64,000 nt of DNA, taken from the NCBI GenBank assembly GCA_049366695.1, contig JBMNCR010000064.1, forward strand, positions 1-64,000. Direction: 5' to 3'. This DNA is from JBMNCR01 sp049366695. Lineage in GTDB: Bacteria > Bacillota > Clostridia > Eubacteriales > Alkalibacteraceae. How positions within the stretch are numbered: position 1 is the first letter of the stretch; each line of letters opens with the position of its first letter. Below the pieces are notes generated by a model. That model saw only the letters and a list, made by a program, of their open reading frames with translations. It searched no databases and had not been told where the DNA came from. Shown piece after piece: positions 1 through 7,631 of this stretch. Position numbers and translations under genes: made by a program.

Positions 1-91
1 CAACAGTTCTATGTATTCTAACTTTCTCCCCGGGTTTAAATTCTATAGCAACAGTTTGGAATGGTAGTAATTCCTCTAATAGTTCTAACAC
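1..91 (-). CDS. Partial phage early protein, runs off the window edge
   Basis: Only the first 30 codons are inside the window. The likely start is a GTG that overlaps the stop of the 50-residue gene upstream, and the frame stays open to base 1. The visible N-terminus begins VLELLEELLPF. Too little is present to assign a family. The tight overlap with its neighbour argues it is the next gene of the leftward prophage early operon. Confidence 0.5.
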   Translation of the reverse strand, partial: MLELLEELLPFQTVAIEFKPGEKVRIHRTV

Positions 92-237
92 TTTTTATCC
101 TCCTCAATCTCAAGTTCCCTAGCATCTTTCCAGCCAATCAGTGGAATATAAACAGCTATAATTTCGTCATTTCCATTTTTTCGGATTTCATCAGCAGTGG
201 CCTGATATCCTTCAATCCTATGTTTCACTTGAATCAT
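85..237 (-). CDS. Small phage protein, 50 aa, unknown function
   Basis: A 50-codon frame that starts MIQVKHRIEGYQATADEIRK and ends DARELEIEEDKKC. Its ATG overlaps the stop of the upstream endonuclease gene as ATGA, the usual sign of translational coupling in this operon. The protein is soluble and charged, with no signal peptide or membrane segment. I do not recognise a family. The case for it being real is the coupled start together with the next frame beginning at its stop. Confidence 0.55.
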   Translation of the reverse strand: MIQVKHRIEGYQATADEIRKNGNDEIIAVYIPLIGWKDARELEIEEDKKC

Positions 238-560
238 TTTCTCATCCCCATTTCAAACTCTCTATATAGGTTAAACCAGTCTTCTACTTCCATGGTGATA
301 AGCCACTTACAATTGTTTTTCCTATGAGCCACTATAGGTATTTCATTTTCCTTCGTATCTCTTTTTGATTGATCTATAGCATCATGAATATTCAGCTTTT
401 CCCTGCGCTTGACCTCAATATGTATGTGAGGAAGACCGACAACATCGTCACCTTCAATTCCACTGTATTGCTGCCCTCTACGGCAGTTATATCCGTTATC
501 TCTGCATAGTCTCGCAAATTCAAGTTCTCCGTTTTTACCTTTTCTTTTTGAGTTTGTCAC
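234..560 (-). CDS. Phage PD-(D/E)XK endonuclease, Holliday-junction-resolvase-like
   Basis: A basic protein of about 108 residues with the signature of small phage PD-(D/E)XK nucleases: an N-terminal GKNGELEFARL helix with a conserved Glu, then a GDDVVGL segment, then HIEVKRRE, supplying the acidic and lysine residues of the metal-dependent active site. Proteins of this kind resolve branched recombination intermediates or nick DNA during phage replication, which fits the nearby recT and SbcC-like genes. I prefer the GTG at 560 because it forms a GTGA overlap with the upstream stop; a GTG at 572 is the alternative. Specificity is inferred. Confidence 0.7.
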   Translation of the reverse strand: MTNSKRKGKNGELEFARLCRDNGYNCRRGQQYSGIEGDDVVGLPHIHIEVKRREKLNIHDAIDQSKRDTKENEIPIVAHRKNNCKWLITMEVEDWFNLYREFEMGMRK

Positions 561-1096
561 TTGACTATCCACACCTTTCTTTTCTGTTTACCAAACAAAA
601 GAGCTTCTCTCTTTGCTTTAACATCTTGAATAGGATCTCCAAAATATATATCAATTTTATTATCGCTAATTCCTCCACCCTTATCTTGTATTGTCCTGAT
701 ACCTATCCCCTCGATGAAGATATCAGTACCAAAAGGTAATACACTCCAATCAGCAGCTGCTGTTACTCCTACCACTGCCTGTTTTCCTATAGCTGTTATT
801 CCATATCCTCTGCTAGTAATGGGTTTGCCACATTCAGATGGATCTAGGGTATATGCTGTTAGAACACACACATCAAAGTAAATTATTTCCCTATCCTGTA
901 TTTCTTTGGCAATAGCAAGATTTCGCTCTAATTCTGTATTATTTAGCTTAGTTTCGTAGATTTCGAGCTTAAGTTCACATATTTCCTCATTTATTTGATT
1001 TATTTTCTCTTGCTTAATGGATAAAGTAATTATGAAAAAGAGTATTACTATTATCACAAAGGCTGTATAGAATTTGCTATTTATACTTGTTTTCAT
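557..1096 (-). CDS. 3D-domain protein with membrane anchor and coiled coil
   Basis: 179 residues. A single N-terminal membrane segment (about residues 10-27) is followed by a predicted coiled coil (about 29-65) and a C-terminal 3D domain (about 75-175). The domain is recognisable from TAYTLDPSECGKP, ITSRGYGI and the closing DKGGG...KIDIYFGD, whose three aspartates name the family. 3D domains occur in lytic-transglycosylase-like cell-wall enzymes such as the MltA/YuiC/RpfB C-terminus. It starts with ATG after AGAAGGAGATC and overlaps the upstream gene by 4 bases. Its place in a replication operon rather than a lysis cassette is unusual. Confidence 0.75.
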   Translation of the reverse strand: MKTSINSKFYTAFVIIVILFFIITLSIKQEKINQINEEICELKLEIYETKLNNTELERNLAIAKEIQDREIIYFDVCVLTAYTLDPSECGKPITSRGYGITAIGKQAVVGVTAAADWSVLPFGTDIFIEGIGIRTIQDKGGGISDNKIDIYFGDPIQDVKAKREALLFGKQKRKVWIVK

Positions 1097-1590
1097 GATG
1101 CTGATCTCCTTCTCATATACCTACCAGCATAGTCTTTTTCATAGGCATTAAGATCAATATTTGCATCCCTATAACTTTTGATATTGTTGAGTTTATTGTT
1201 TTTGCATGTACAGTTGTAGACAGTATTATAGCTACCTGCATAATACTTTTTCTTTTGTCCATCACTCAATTCAATTTCTCTGTAAAAATCTTTATCTATC
1301 AGTATCCAACCTTTTCCTTCACAAATTGGACAATCAATTTTTTTCCTTTCAGGTTTAGCATTAATCGGACTACTTTCCACCATTCGAGAATATTTAATAA
1401 TATCAAAGGCTCTAGGTGCCCCTTTAGTATCGCTCATGAAATATATTTCAAATGCTTTTGTTGCAATACTTGAATCAATATTTATTAAAGCTTTAAACCA
1501 CAAGCTCTTTGTATCCTCGTTCAAATCTTTCATTGTTGGGTAAGCAGCTTGTATTAAATCATAAAGTTGCATTACTTCAGTTTCATACAT
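1093..1590 (-). CDS. Phage replication protein, helicase-loader/inhibitor-like, with zinc motif
   Basis: 165 residues. The N-terminal half (MYETEVMQLYDLIQAAYP...LWFKALINID) resembles the helical domain of phage helicase loader/inhibitor proteins such as G39P of SPP1. The C-terminal half carries CPICEGKGW and a later CTC cluster, a likely zinc-binding module. It lies directly downstream of a DnaD-type initiator gene, where phage helicase loaders usually sit, with a 5-base gap. The start is an ATG preceded by GAGGATAG. The loader role is inferred from fold-like similarity and position. Confidence 0.55.
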   Translation of the reverse strand: MYETEVMQLYDLIQAAYPTMKDLNEDTKSLWFKALINIDSSIATKAFEIYFMSDTKGAPRAFDIIKYSRMVESSPINAKPERKKIDCPICEGKGWILIDKDFYREIELSDGQKKKYYAGSYNTVYNCTCKNNKLNNIKSYRDANIDLNAYEKDYAGRYMRRRSAS

Positions 1591-1595
1591 GTTAT

Positions 1596-2531
1596 CTATC
1601 CTCCTCTTGCTTGTTGAATTTTTTTACGTGCTCGTTCTTCGTCATTTCTCCTAGCACTCTCAAGAAGTTTTTCTCTGTTTAGTTTTCGCTTATCGTCTTT
1701 ATTCAGAATCATACCCCCTCCGGTTTTCCAGTTCTGGAGTATGCCCTTTATGTATTTCATGCTTCTCTTACCTGATTCATTGGCTACTATAATCGCGTTT
1801 TTAAGCCACGTCACACCATAGTCTTGTAGCATATCGGCAATCCAGTCAGCAGTATGTTGATTAGGCATTTCTATCATTTCTGTGTACAACTTAACGATTT
1901 CTTGAAAATCATTTTTAGAAAAAGAATTAGATTTACTACTACTACTAGGATTACTTAGTTCATTTGCTAAACCTGTGATCAAAGCACCTATATCTTTTGA
2001 TCTATTACTTTCTATGTATGTAGTAGTAGTACTTTTATTTACTTTACTTTCCTTTACTTTACTTTGTGAATTGATGTCCTCTTTTTTAGAATTAATGTCT
2101 ACATTTATTCGATTAATGTTGACATTAGTGTTTTTCCTATATGTTTCAGGAGTAATTACTACCAAAAGATACTCTTTAATAAAGTTAATTTCCTGTCTAC
2201 GTTGAGTAGCTTGAATATATCTTTTTTGAATTCCTGAACTAGTTAATATGGAATAATGTTGGTATTTATCCATATTAAAAATATTTTTTGTAAGCATAAA
2301 CTCTATTAATGTCGACATTAATTCTTCACCAATATTATTTTCTAGGCAAAAAATAAGTAGGTCGTCCTCTGTCCAACTGCAATAGTAACCTTGATCATAA
2401 ATATGCTGATAAAGTTTTATAACGATAGCAAAACCTTCAAGTCCGAATTTTGCTTCTACTAATTTAATTTTTGTGTCCATATGTACATCTAATGAAAAAT
2501 AATCTATACCTACTTTATTGGTTCTTGCCAT
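1596..2531 (-). CDS. Phage replisome organizer, Lin1244/Lin1753-type N-terminus plus DnaD-like C-terminus
   Basis: 311 residues. The N-terminal domain (MARTNKVGIDYFSLDVHMD..., about 1-125) is the winged-helix type found in Listeria and clostridial phage replication initiators (Lin1244/Lin1753, DUF4373). A low-complexity Ser/Asn/Lys linker follows (about 150-205). The C-terminal part (about 210-285: IVKLYTEMIEMPN...WIADMLQDYG...YIKGILQNW) is a DnaD/DnaB-like domain. Such proteins bind the phage origin and recruit the loader and helicase. The linker DNA holds short repeated motifs (AATGT, TTACTTT) that may mark the origin, but I could not confirm iterons. Confidence 0.8.
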   Translation of the reverse strand: MARTNKVGIDYFSLDVHMDTKIKLVEAKFGLEGFAIVIKLYQHIYDQGYYCSWTEDDLLIFCLENNIGEELMSTLIEFMLTKNIFNMDKYQHYSILTSSGIQKRYIQATQRRQEINFIKEYLLVVITPETYRKNTNVNINRINVDINSKKEDINSQSKVKESKVNKSTTTTYIESNRSKDIGALITGLANELSNPSSSSKSNSFSKNDFQEIVKLYTEMIEMPNQHTADWIADMLQDYGVTWLKNAIIVANESGKRSMKYIKGILQNWKTGGGMILNKDDKRKLNREKLLESARRNDEERARKKIQQARGG

Positions 2532-2600
2532 GATTCCACCTACTTGTAATGTATTATCGAGCCGGGAGGTTTCCCTCCCAAACTCGTAAAGGGGGCTTAA
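2532..2600. other. Short gap with GC-rich hairpin
   Basis: A 69-base gap between the MBL-fold gene and the replication initiator. It contains a compact inverted repeat, GGGAGG-TTTC-CCTCCC, just upstream of the initiator gene's ribosome-binding region. It lacks a clear T-run, so it is more likely an attenuator or processing site than a strong terminator. Confidence 0.3.
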
Positions 2601-3335
2601 TTAAAAGGGGTACTTATCTAACTGTATTTTTTGGTTCCAGGCTATTTCTGTATCAATTCCTGTAGCCTTTTGTATAGCATCTTTAAATTCATCCGATGAA
2701 TTGTTAGTCGAAAGATGAATAAGTATAATTTTCCTGCATTCAGTCAGATCTGTTTTACTAAAATACTTAGTCAAGTTTTCTAAGCTCATATGAGCTGTTA
2801 AAAGCCTTTTTCTCATTCCTGGATGAATTAACCCATCTTCTATGTTTTGCTCTAAATATTCCTTAGAATAGTTGCATTCGATCAGGTAATAATTAACCTT
2901 TGGGAACTGATATCGTATGTAATATGTATCAGTCGCAAAGACCAATTTTTCTTTTGAAACGGTGTCATATATCAGAAATCCTAAAGGTTCACTACAATCG
3001 TGTTCAGTTGCAAAAGGTAATATAATCAAATTCTTTATTTTGAATTGCTGTTCAAATTTTACCTGGTGTAACCTATGATGATTAATATTTAATACTTCTG
3101 CTGTTCCTGCACTTGTGTAACAATCAATTCCATGATTCAATAAGTCATTTAATGATTTTGCATGATCCATATGCTCATGGGTTACAATACACGCATCTAT
3201 TTGAGACAAATCATAGTTAAGCTTCTTTTTTATAGTTGCAAATCTTATGCCACATTCTATTAAAATAGTCCCTCCAGGAGAGAAAAGAAGGTAACAATTC
3301 CCCCCTGAAGAACTAGCAAGTACTTTAAGTTTCAT
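2601..3335 (-). CDS. Phage metallo-beta-lactamase-fold hydrolase
   Basis: From the preferred start the protein is 244 residues: MKLKVLASSSGGNCYLL, a typical opening of YycJ/WalJ-like MBL-fold nucleases. The metal-binding signature THEHMDH sits at about 51-57. Further ligands are likely at the His of ATEHD, the Asp of FATDT and the His of LIHLS. Family members act as DNA exonucleases or phosphodiesterases. I chose the ATG one base past the upstream stop, because the family begins there; an upstream ATG at 3380 would add 15 residues inside recT. It sits between recombination and replication genes, consistent with phage DNA processing. Confidence 0.8.
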   Translation of the reverse strand: MKLKVLASSSGGNCYLLFSPGGTILIECGIRFATIKKKLNYDLSQIDACIVTHEHMDHAKSLNDLLNHGIDCYTSAGTAEVLNINHHRLHQVKFEQQFKIKNLIILPFATEHDCSEPLGFLIYDTVSKEKLVFATDTYYIRYQFPKVNYYLIECNYSKEYLEQNIEDGLIHPGMRKRLLTAHMSLENLTKYFSKTDLTECRKIILIHLSTNNSSDEFKDAIQKATGIDTEIAWNQKIQLDKYPF

Positions 3336-3336
3336 C

Positions 3337-4224
3337 TTAAAATCCCGGTTCAGCTTGTAAAAACTCCGGAAGATCCTCATCCGATATATCTATTTCTTTA
3401 TTTTCTTCTGGCTCTGGTTTTTGTTCTGTTTTAATATCAATCACTTTAGTAGCTTGATTTTCTTCAACTTCATTGTCCAGGAGTTCATATTGGATATCTG
3501 GGTCTTCGTTCTTACTTGTCCTTGAAAAAGTCTCTGTTAGTATAGAACTATCATCAGAGCTATTTACAATGAATTTACATGCACGGTTAATCACTGTTTT
3601 TAATGCCATTTGATCAGTGAAGTTTTTATGAGCGCTGCTATTTCCATTCATCTGTCCTTGGTTCCATGCCTTTTTGATCTGATCAATCGTCATAATTTCG
3701 GTATGTAGGCTTCCGTTTTCTTTCTCGATAATGCAATAAGCGCCAAGGATACTTCCATTTAAGATGTTTTCAAACTTTTGAATATGCTTAGTAATCTCTC
3801 TTTGTCCATTTTTAAGGCTCATTTCTATCTCATCACCTTCATAAATAACTTGAAAAGAAATGTCTGAAAATTCTGGTAATCTCTTTGCTATGGCCATGGT
3901 TCCCAAATAACTTCTTTGAAGAGTTAAATTCTTTCCATAGGCTATAAAGTAACATTGATTCTTCATCGGATTCAAACCCTGAACCACCATATCTAAAAGG
4001 GAATTTGCGATGCTGTTTTGACTGCAAACTTCTAATACTGGTCGCAGGCCGTCATTTTTGGATGTTTTGATATCTTGGAGTATCAACCAAGCACTTTTAA
4101 GAGCATTTTCAGGACTATAGTTAGGAGGGAAGAATATTTGCTTATTCTCCTCCATTTTTTGTACTTTTCTTAATACGTTATCTGTAATGTTTTTGTCTTT
4201 TACTGCAACTTCATTTTTACTCAT
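3337..4224 (-). CDS. recT: RecT-family single-strand annealing recombinase
   Basis: 295 residues, normal for RecT. Recognisable family segments are IFFPPNYSPENALKSAWL, NSLLDMVVQGLNPMKNQCYFI with YGKNLTLQRSYLG, and the C-terminal RACKFIVNSSDDSSI. The acidic tail (about 245-295) is also typical. RecT anneals complementary single strands during phage recombination and replication. A strong AAAGGAGGA site precedes the ATG. The classical partner exonuclease RecE/YqaJ is not visible here; the neighbouring SbcC-like ATPase and MBL nuclease may supply the processing activity. Confidence 0.88.
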   Translation of the reverse strand: MSKNEVAVKDKNITDNVLRKVQKMEENKQIFFPPNYSPENALKSAWLILQDIKTSKNDGLRPVLEVCSQNSIANSLLDMVVQGLNPMKNQCYFIAYGKNLTLQRSYLGTMAIAKRLPEFSDISFQVIYEGDEIEMSLKNGQREITKHIQKFENILNGSILGAYCIIEKENGSLHTEIMTIDQIKKAWNQGQMNGNSSAHKNFTDQMALKTVINRACKFIVNSSDDSSILTETFSRTSKNEDPDIQYELLDNEVEENQATKVIDIKTEQKPEPEENKEIDISDEDLPEFLQAEPGF

Positions 4225-4455
4225 TTATATTTCCTCCTTTTCTAATGCTGTGAAATATTGTGAACCTTTTCCTGGAATTGGCTTAACACTCATATATTCA
4301 AATCCCATTTCATCACCAAGACTTTGCCATGCTCTATTTGCATTTTCTTGTGGTGATGTTGGTTCAACCCCATCAAAAATCATATATGGTACCGGTTTAC
4401 ATGCACTCAACAATTTTTGATGTTGCTCCTCTGTCATTTCATATTCTTTTCGCAT
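4225..4455 (-). CDS. Conserved-type phage hypothetical protein, 76 aa
   Basis: 76 residues beginning MRKEYEMTEEQHQKLLSACK, with a central PVPYMIFDGVEPTSPQ and an aromatic C-terminal half (WQSLGDEMGFEYMSVKP). Soluble, with no recognised domain. A strong GGAGG lies 8 bases before the ATG. It is followed directly by recT and its start lies inside the end of the 54-aa gene upstream. Small proteins of this layout often precede recT in Firmicute phages; function unknown. Confidence 0.65.
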   Translation of the reverse strand: MRKEYEMTEEQHQKLLSACKPVPYMIFDGVEPTSPQENANRAWQSLGDEMGFEYMSVKPIPGKGSQYFTALEKEEI

Positions 4456-4603
4456 TTACATTTCCTCCCGTTTTTTTAAAATAAATTCTCTTATATTCTT
4501 CTCTCATCATATTGGCAGTGAATCCATTAGGATATTTTTCTCCGCATATTCTACCTGCTTCTAATATTAATTCACGATCATCCCATTTAATGTCCTGTTC
4601 CAT
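4439..4603 (-). CDS. Small phage protein, 54 aa, unknown
   Basis: A 54-codon frame, MEQDIKWDDRELILEAGRIC... to ...GGNVNAKRI. It is preceded by a textbook AAGGAGGC lying inside the last codons of the SbcC-like gene, 8 bases before its ATG. It overlaps the next gene's start by 17 bases. Soluble, no recognised domain. The strong, well-spaced ribosome-binding site is the main reason to accept it; it would otherwise leave an unexplained 150-base gap in a tightly packed operon. Confidence 0.65.
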   Translation of the reverse strand: MEQDIKWDDRELILEAGRICGEKYPNGFTANMMREEYKRIYFKKTGGNVNAKRI

Positions 4604-6532
4604 TTACATAGCCTCCTTCATACTTTCAATTACTGCTAACTTCTGATATTTCCTGTCTGCAATCAACTCAATCATCTGCTGATCTAACTGCATGATTTTT
4701 GTGACTGATTCTGCATTGTCTACAAACACCGGTACTTTAATACCATATTCCGCAGACAATGTACTGATAATGTCTAGCCCTGCATTGATACGACCTGCAT
4801 AATTTGCTGAACTATAAGGTACTCCATCAATTAGAATTATGCAGTCTTCTTTTTCACCTTCATTTATTTGGTCTTTAAACATTTTGAATTTTACTTTTGA
4901 AAACATGCTATTGACGGTATTTTCAAGTGTATTGATTTTTTTAGATACATACTCTTGTATTTGAAATTCTTGCTTTTCTAATTCATCTACACTATTAGCA
5001 AGGCATTTTTCCTCATTAAGCAGCTCTTTTAGCCTGAGTTGTGCTAAATCGTGTTGATCCTTTTTTGCAATGATTATTTGTTTGACTTGGATATTATTTT
5101 TTACTTCTGTTTTCTTAATACCAAGTTCACTCATATCCATTTCTTTAAAGTCTTCTATTTGGGTATTTATAGTAATGATTTCGGACTCTAAAGTTACCCA
5201 TGCAGAGTTATGAGTACAATCAACAGCACTGCGACCTTTATTGACAACCTTCTGAAGAGATTCAATTTTTAGATTAGATTCTTTGATTAATTCTTCTGTT
5301 TTTTTAATTTCTTTAACAAAATTATTAGCTTCTAATTCTAAAGATTCCTTTTTATTATTCAACATCTTACCGTCAGAGGTTATATTGTCTAGAGTTTGTT
5401 TAATAGTAGCTTTAAAGTCTTTTTTTATCTGTTCAATCTGTTCTACTGGATACTCTTGATTACAAGTTGGGCAAATGGTGGTTCCATTGAATTCTTCTTT
5501 ACTTTTTTTTATCCAGTCATTACGGAGTTCATCCATCCTTGTTTCTAAATTTTCTATACTATCTTTTGTTTCTTTCAATTGTCTATTAAGTAATTTGACC
5601 TTATTTTGATATGAAAAAATCGTATTTTCAACGTCATCTTTATCAAATAATGCCTTCTCATATTCCTGATTAGCTGTTCTTACTAGATCCTGTTTTAACT
5701 CTTCTAATAGGCTCTCTTTTTGCCTTAGAGAAGATTTTAAATCGAAGAGTTTATTATTATGCTCCGTAATTTGTTTGCCCTGGTTGTTGAGATCCTCAAT
5801 CTTAATTTCTAGTGCCTTAATTTCTTCCTTGATTGCTTCAAAGTCTATTCCTTTGATATTTGGCATACTCCGATTGAGTTCATCAATCCTAATCGGAATA
5901 GCTTTAAGTTCTTCTTTTAGATTCTTTATCTTTTCAGCAATTATCTTTTTATAATCATCCAGTGACTTATTACCTATTAATTCAGAGATTGAAGAAGGCA
6001 TCTCTACCGGGTCCATATGCACAGCAGCAACATCAGTTAATATGTCTCGTCGCTCCTTCCAGTGGAGTTTTTCTGTAAAATACCTAATATCAGTGAGTAA
6101 TTTGAATGTAGTTTCATCAATAAGATTTGTTATGTAGGTATCATAATCTTTCTTCTTGGTCGGAACGTCATCAATCCAGTAGTTGGTTTTATGTCCTTGT
6201 AATATCGGCTCAATGGTGCCATGCTTTTTTACCCAGTTTTCTTTATAAACTTTTCTAAAAACTGTTGCAGTCCCATCTATGTCAAGTGTTGCTTCTACAG
6301 TGTGATCTAGCTTGTGTATAGGTTCACCAAAACTGTTTAGGGTCTTGATTTCAAATTCTTTCTTTCCTTCTGAGTCTTTGCCAAAGAGCAACCATAAAAA
6401 AGCATCAAATAAAGTAGTTTTTCCTGTTGCATTGTCTCCGTAGATTTTAATACCATCACCGTTGCAGGTCATTTCAAATTTTTTTATGCCTTTAAAATTA
6501 GTTAGCCCTAGTTCCATTAGTTTAATTTCCAT
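4604..6532 (-). CDS. SbcC/Rad50-like AAA ATPase with zinc hook
   Basis: 642 residues. The N-terminal Walker A motif GDNATGKTT lies at 32-40. Long coiled-coil stretches (about 200-345 and 370-540) flank a CPTC zinc hook at about 354-357. The C-terminal lobe holds a degenerate signature region (SSANYAGRINAGLDI) and a Walker B/D-loop-like segment (VPVFVDNAESV). This is the Rad50/SbcC plan, shortened as in phages. These ATPases work with a nuclease to process DNA ends; no SbcD is visible, but the MBL-fold gene is two genes downstream of recT. The start is an ATG after GGGAGG. Confidence 0.85.
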   Translation of the reverse strand: MEIKLMELGLTNFKGIKKFEMTCNGDGIKIYGDNATGKTTLFDAFLWLLFGKDSEGKKEFEIKTLNSFGEPIHKLDHTVEATLDIDGTATVFRKVYKENWVKKHGTIEPILQGHKTNYWIDDVPTKKKDYDTYITNLIDETTFKLLTDIRYFTEKLHWKERRDILTDVAAVHMDPVEMPSSISELIGNKSLDDYKKIIAEKIKNLKEELKAIPIRIDELNRSMPNIKGIDFEAIKEEIKALEIKIEDLNNQGKQITEHNNKLFDLKSSLRQKESLLEELKQDLVRTANQEYEKALFDKDDVENTIFSYQNKVKLLNRQLKETKDSIENLETRMDELRNDWIKKSKEEFNGTTICPTCNQEYPVEQIEQIKKDFKATIKQTLDNITSDGKMLNNKKESLELEANNFVKEIKKTEELIKESNLKIESLQKVVNKGRSAVDCTHNSAWVTLESEIITINTQIEDFKEMDMSELGIKKTEVKNNIQVKQIIIAKKDQHDLAQLRLKELLNEEKCLANSVDELEKQEFQIQEYVSKKINTLENTVNSMFSKVKFKMFKDQINEGEKEDCIILIDGVPYSSANYAGRINAGLDIISTLSAEYGIKVPVFVDNAESVTKIMQLDQQMIELIADRKYQKLAVIESMKEAM

Positions 6533-6585
6533 TTGATTTACCTCCCATTCTTAGATATAATTTAGTTAACACATTTCCATTGCCC

Positions 6586-6894
6586 TTATTCGGCGGTCAC
6601 CGATGGGGCTTTTTTTATCTCTGCTATTCTTCTCTTAATCATCAAAGTACACATTGCTATGTAGTCCTTATTACGCATATCACTAGTTCGTGAATAACGA
6701 ATAGCTCTTTCAACCCTTGATACTGTACTATTAAATTCTTTAGCTATGCCTTTATACAAACTTGTCATTGAATTTAATGCTTTTGGATTTTCAATACACT
6801 TATTAATTACTGATGTTAAATATGTAAATCCTTTGTGTCCTGGCTTAACTCCTTGCTCTAAAAGATAATCTTCTATTACTGTGTTTATATTCAT
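6586..6894 (-). CDS. Stand-alone Spo0A C-terminal-type DNA-binding protein
   Basis: 102 residues. Residues about 17-70 match the Spo0A effector (sigma-factor activation / DNA-binding) domain: GVKPGHKGFTYLTSVI, LNSMTSLYKGIAKEFN and the recognition-helix-like STVSRVERAIRYS. There is no receiver domain, so nothing in the protein could be phosphorylated as Spo0A is. It may bind Spo0A-box-like DNA or act as a phage regulator that taps the host sporulation network; that role is inference. It is coupled to the 27-aa peptide gene upstream (TAATG overlap). Confidence 0.75.
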   Translation of the reverse strand: MNINTVIEDYLLEQGVKPGHKGFTYLTSVINKCIENPKALNSMTSLYKGIAKEFNSTVSRVERAIRYSRTSDMRNKDYIAMCTLMIKRRIAEIKKAPSVTAE

Positions 6895-6977
6895 TACAAC
6901 CTCCCCCTTTTATTTTCAATACTAGCAGCCCAAAGAATGCCTGATATGACTATTATTAATACAATGATGCTATCCAC
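6894..6977 (-). CDS. 27-aa single-membrane-span phage peptide
   Basis: A 27-codon frame starting at GTG: (V)DSIIVLIIVISGILWAAS followed by IENKRGRL. Almost the whole peptide is one hydrophobic segment with a short basic tail, so it would be membrane-embedded. An AAGGAC lies upstream, and its GTG sits directly at the upstream gene's stop. Its TAA overlaps the next ATG. Function unknown; similar mini-proteins occur in clostridial phage early operons. Confidence 0.45.
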   Translation of the reverse strand: MDSIIVLIIVISGILWAASIENKRGRL

Positions 6978-7247
6978 TTACATCAGTCCTTCCAAAGGAA
7001 TCATTGATTCATAAAAATCAGCATTTTTCTTTTCTATTGGTAAATCTTCTAGATAAAATGTAGCTCTTTCATTCCATTTTTTATAACATGCAGGACACAA
7101 CCATCTATTCATAACAGGAATTAGATAACCGGCATCAGCTTCTTGATTACAACTATCACAAATACCGAATCCACCTAATTTACTAATCTCTGCTCTAGTT
7201 GTTAAGTATGCGATATGCCCGCATTTTGTTTTTATTTTTTTCATCAT
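6978..7247 (-). CDS. Zinc-ribbon-like phage protein
   Basis: About 90 residues from MMKKIKTKCGHIAYL. Cysteines occur as CGH, CDSC and CPACYKKW, pointing to at least one treble-clef or zinc-ribbon site. The preferred start is the ATG pair at 7247/7244, just after GGAGGTG. The frame continues upstream to 7313, but that part overlaps a second zinc-ribbon gene. No enzymatic domain is recognised; a DNA- or protein-binding adaptor is the likeliest role. Confidence 0.6.
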   Translation of the reverse strand: MMKKIKTKCGHIAYLTTRAEISKLGGFGICDSCNQEADAGYLIPVMNRWLCPACYKKWNERATFYLEDLPIEKKNADFYESMIPLEGLM

Positions 7248-7378
7248 TTCACCTCCACAGCAATAGTAGCTTTTATTTTTGTTAAATCTCGTCCACAATT
7301 TGGACATATCCATTTGCTTAGTACATCTGAACTGTAGCTCTTAGATTTACAGTATGGACATATTTTTTGATTCATCAT
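7244..7378 (-). CDS. 44-aa zinc-ribbon micro-protein
   Basis: A 44-codon frame: MMNQKICPYCKSKSYSSD..., then WICPNCGRDLTKI. The two CPxC pairs spaced about 18 residues apart form a complete rubredoxin-like zinc ribbon. It ends in an ATGA overlap with the next zinc-binding protein, so the two are probably co-translated. A GAGG precedes the start. Function unknown. Confidence 0.6.
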   Translation of the reverse strand: MMNQKICPYCKSKSYSSDVLSKWICPNCGRDLTKIKATIAVEVK

Positions 7379-7390
7379 TTAACCTCGCTT

Positions 7391-7624
7391 TCATAGAATC
7401 CTTCGTACTAAATGAGCATCTAGCTCTACCTTTTGTGATTCTTCTTCTTGTTGGTCCATCCATTTATCGATTGTCTCTTTTCTAAACAACTTCCTATCCC
7501 CTATCTTGATACAAGGAATTTGTCCTCTTCTAGCCATCTCCATAACTTTCCAGTATGATACACCAAGATATTCTGCTAATTCTTTTCCATCTAGTGTTCT
7601 TCTATCCAATATTCTCACCCCCAT
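7391..7624 (-). CDS. Excisionase-family (MerR-like) HTH protein
   Basis: 77 residues with the excisionase/DNA-binding-domain pattern LDGKELAEYLGVSYWKVMEMARRGQIPCIKIGDRKLFRKETIDKWM shown in its key parts: AEYLGVS (first helix), ARRGQIP (turn) and the wing FRKETIDKW. Such proteins bind DNA as excision or transcription co-factors. It lies between a XRE regulator and zinc-ribbon genes at the start of the early operon. A TTG at 7609, preceded by GGGGGTGAG, is an alternative start giving 72 residues. Confidence 0.7.
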   Translation of the reverse strand: MGVRILDRRTLDGKELAEYLGVSYWKVMEMARRGQIPCIKIGDRKLFRKETIDKWMDQQEEESQKVELDAHLVRRIL

Positions 7625-7631
7625 TTTTTAT

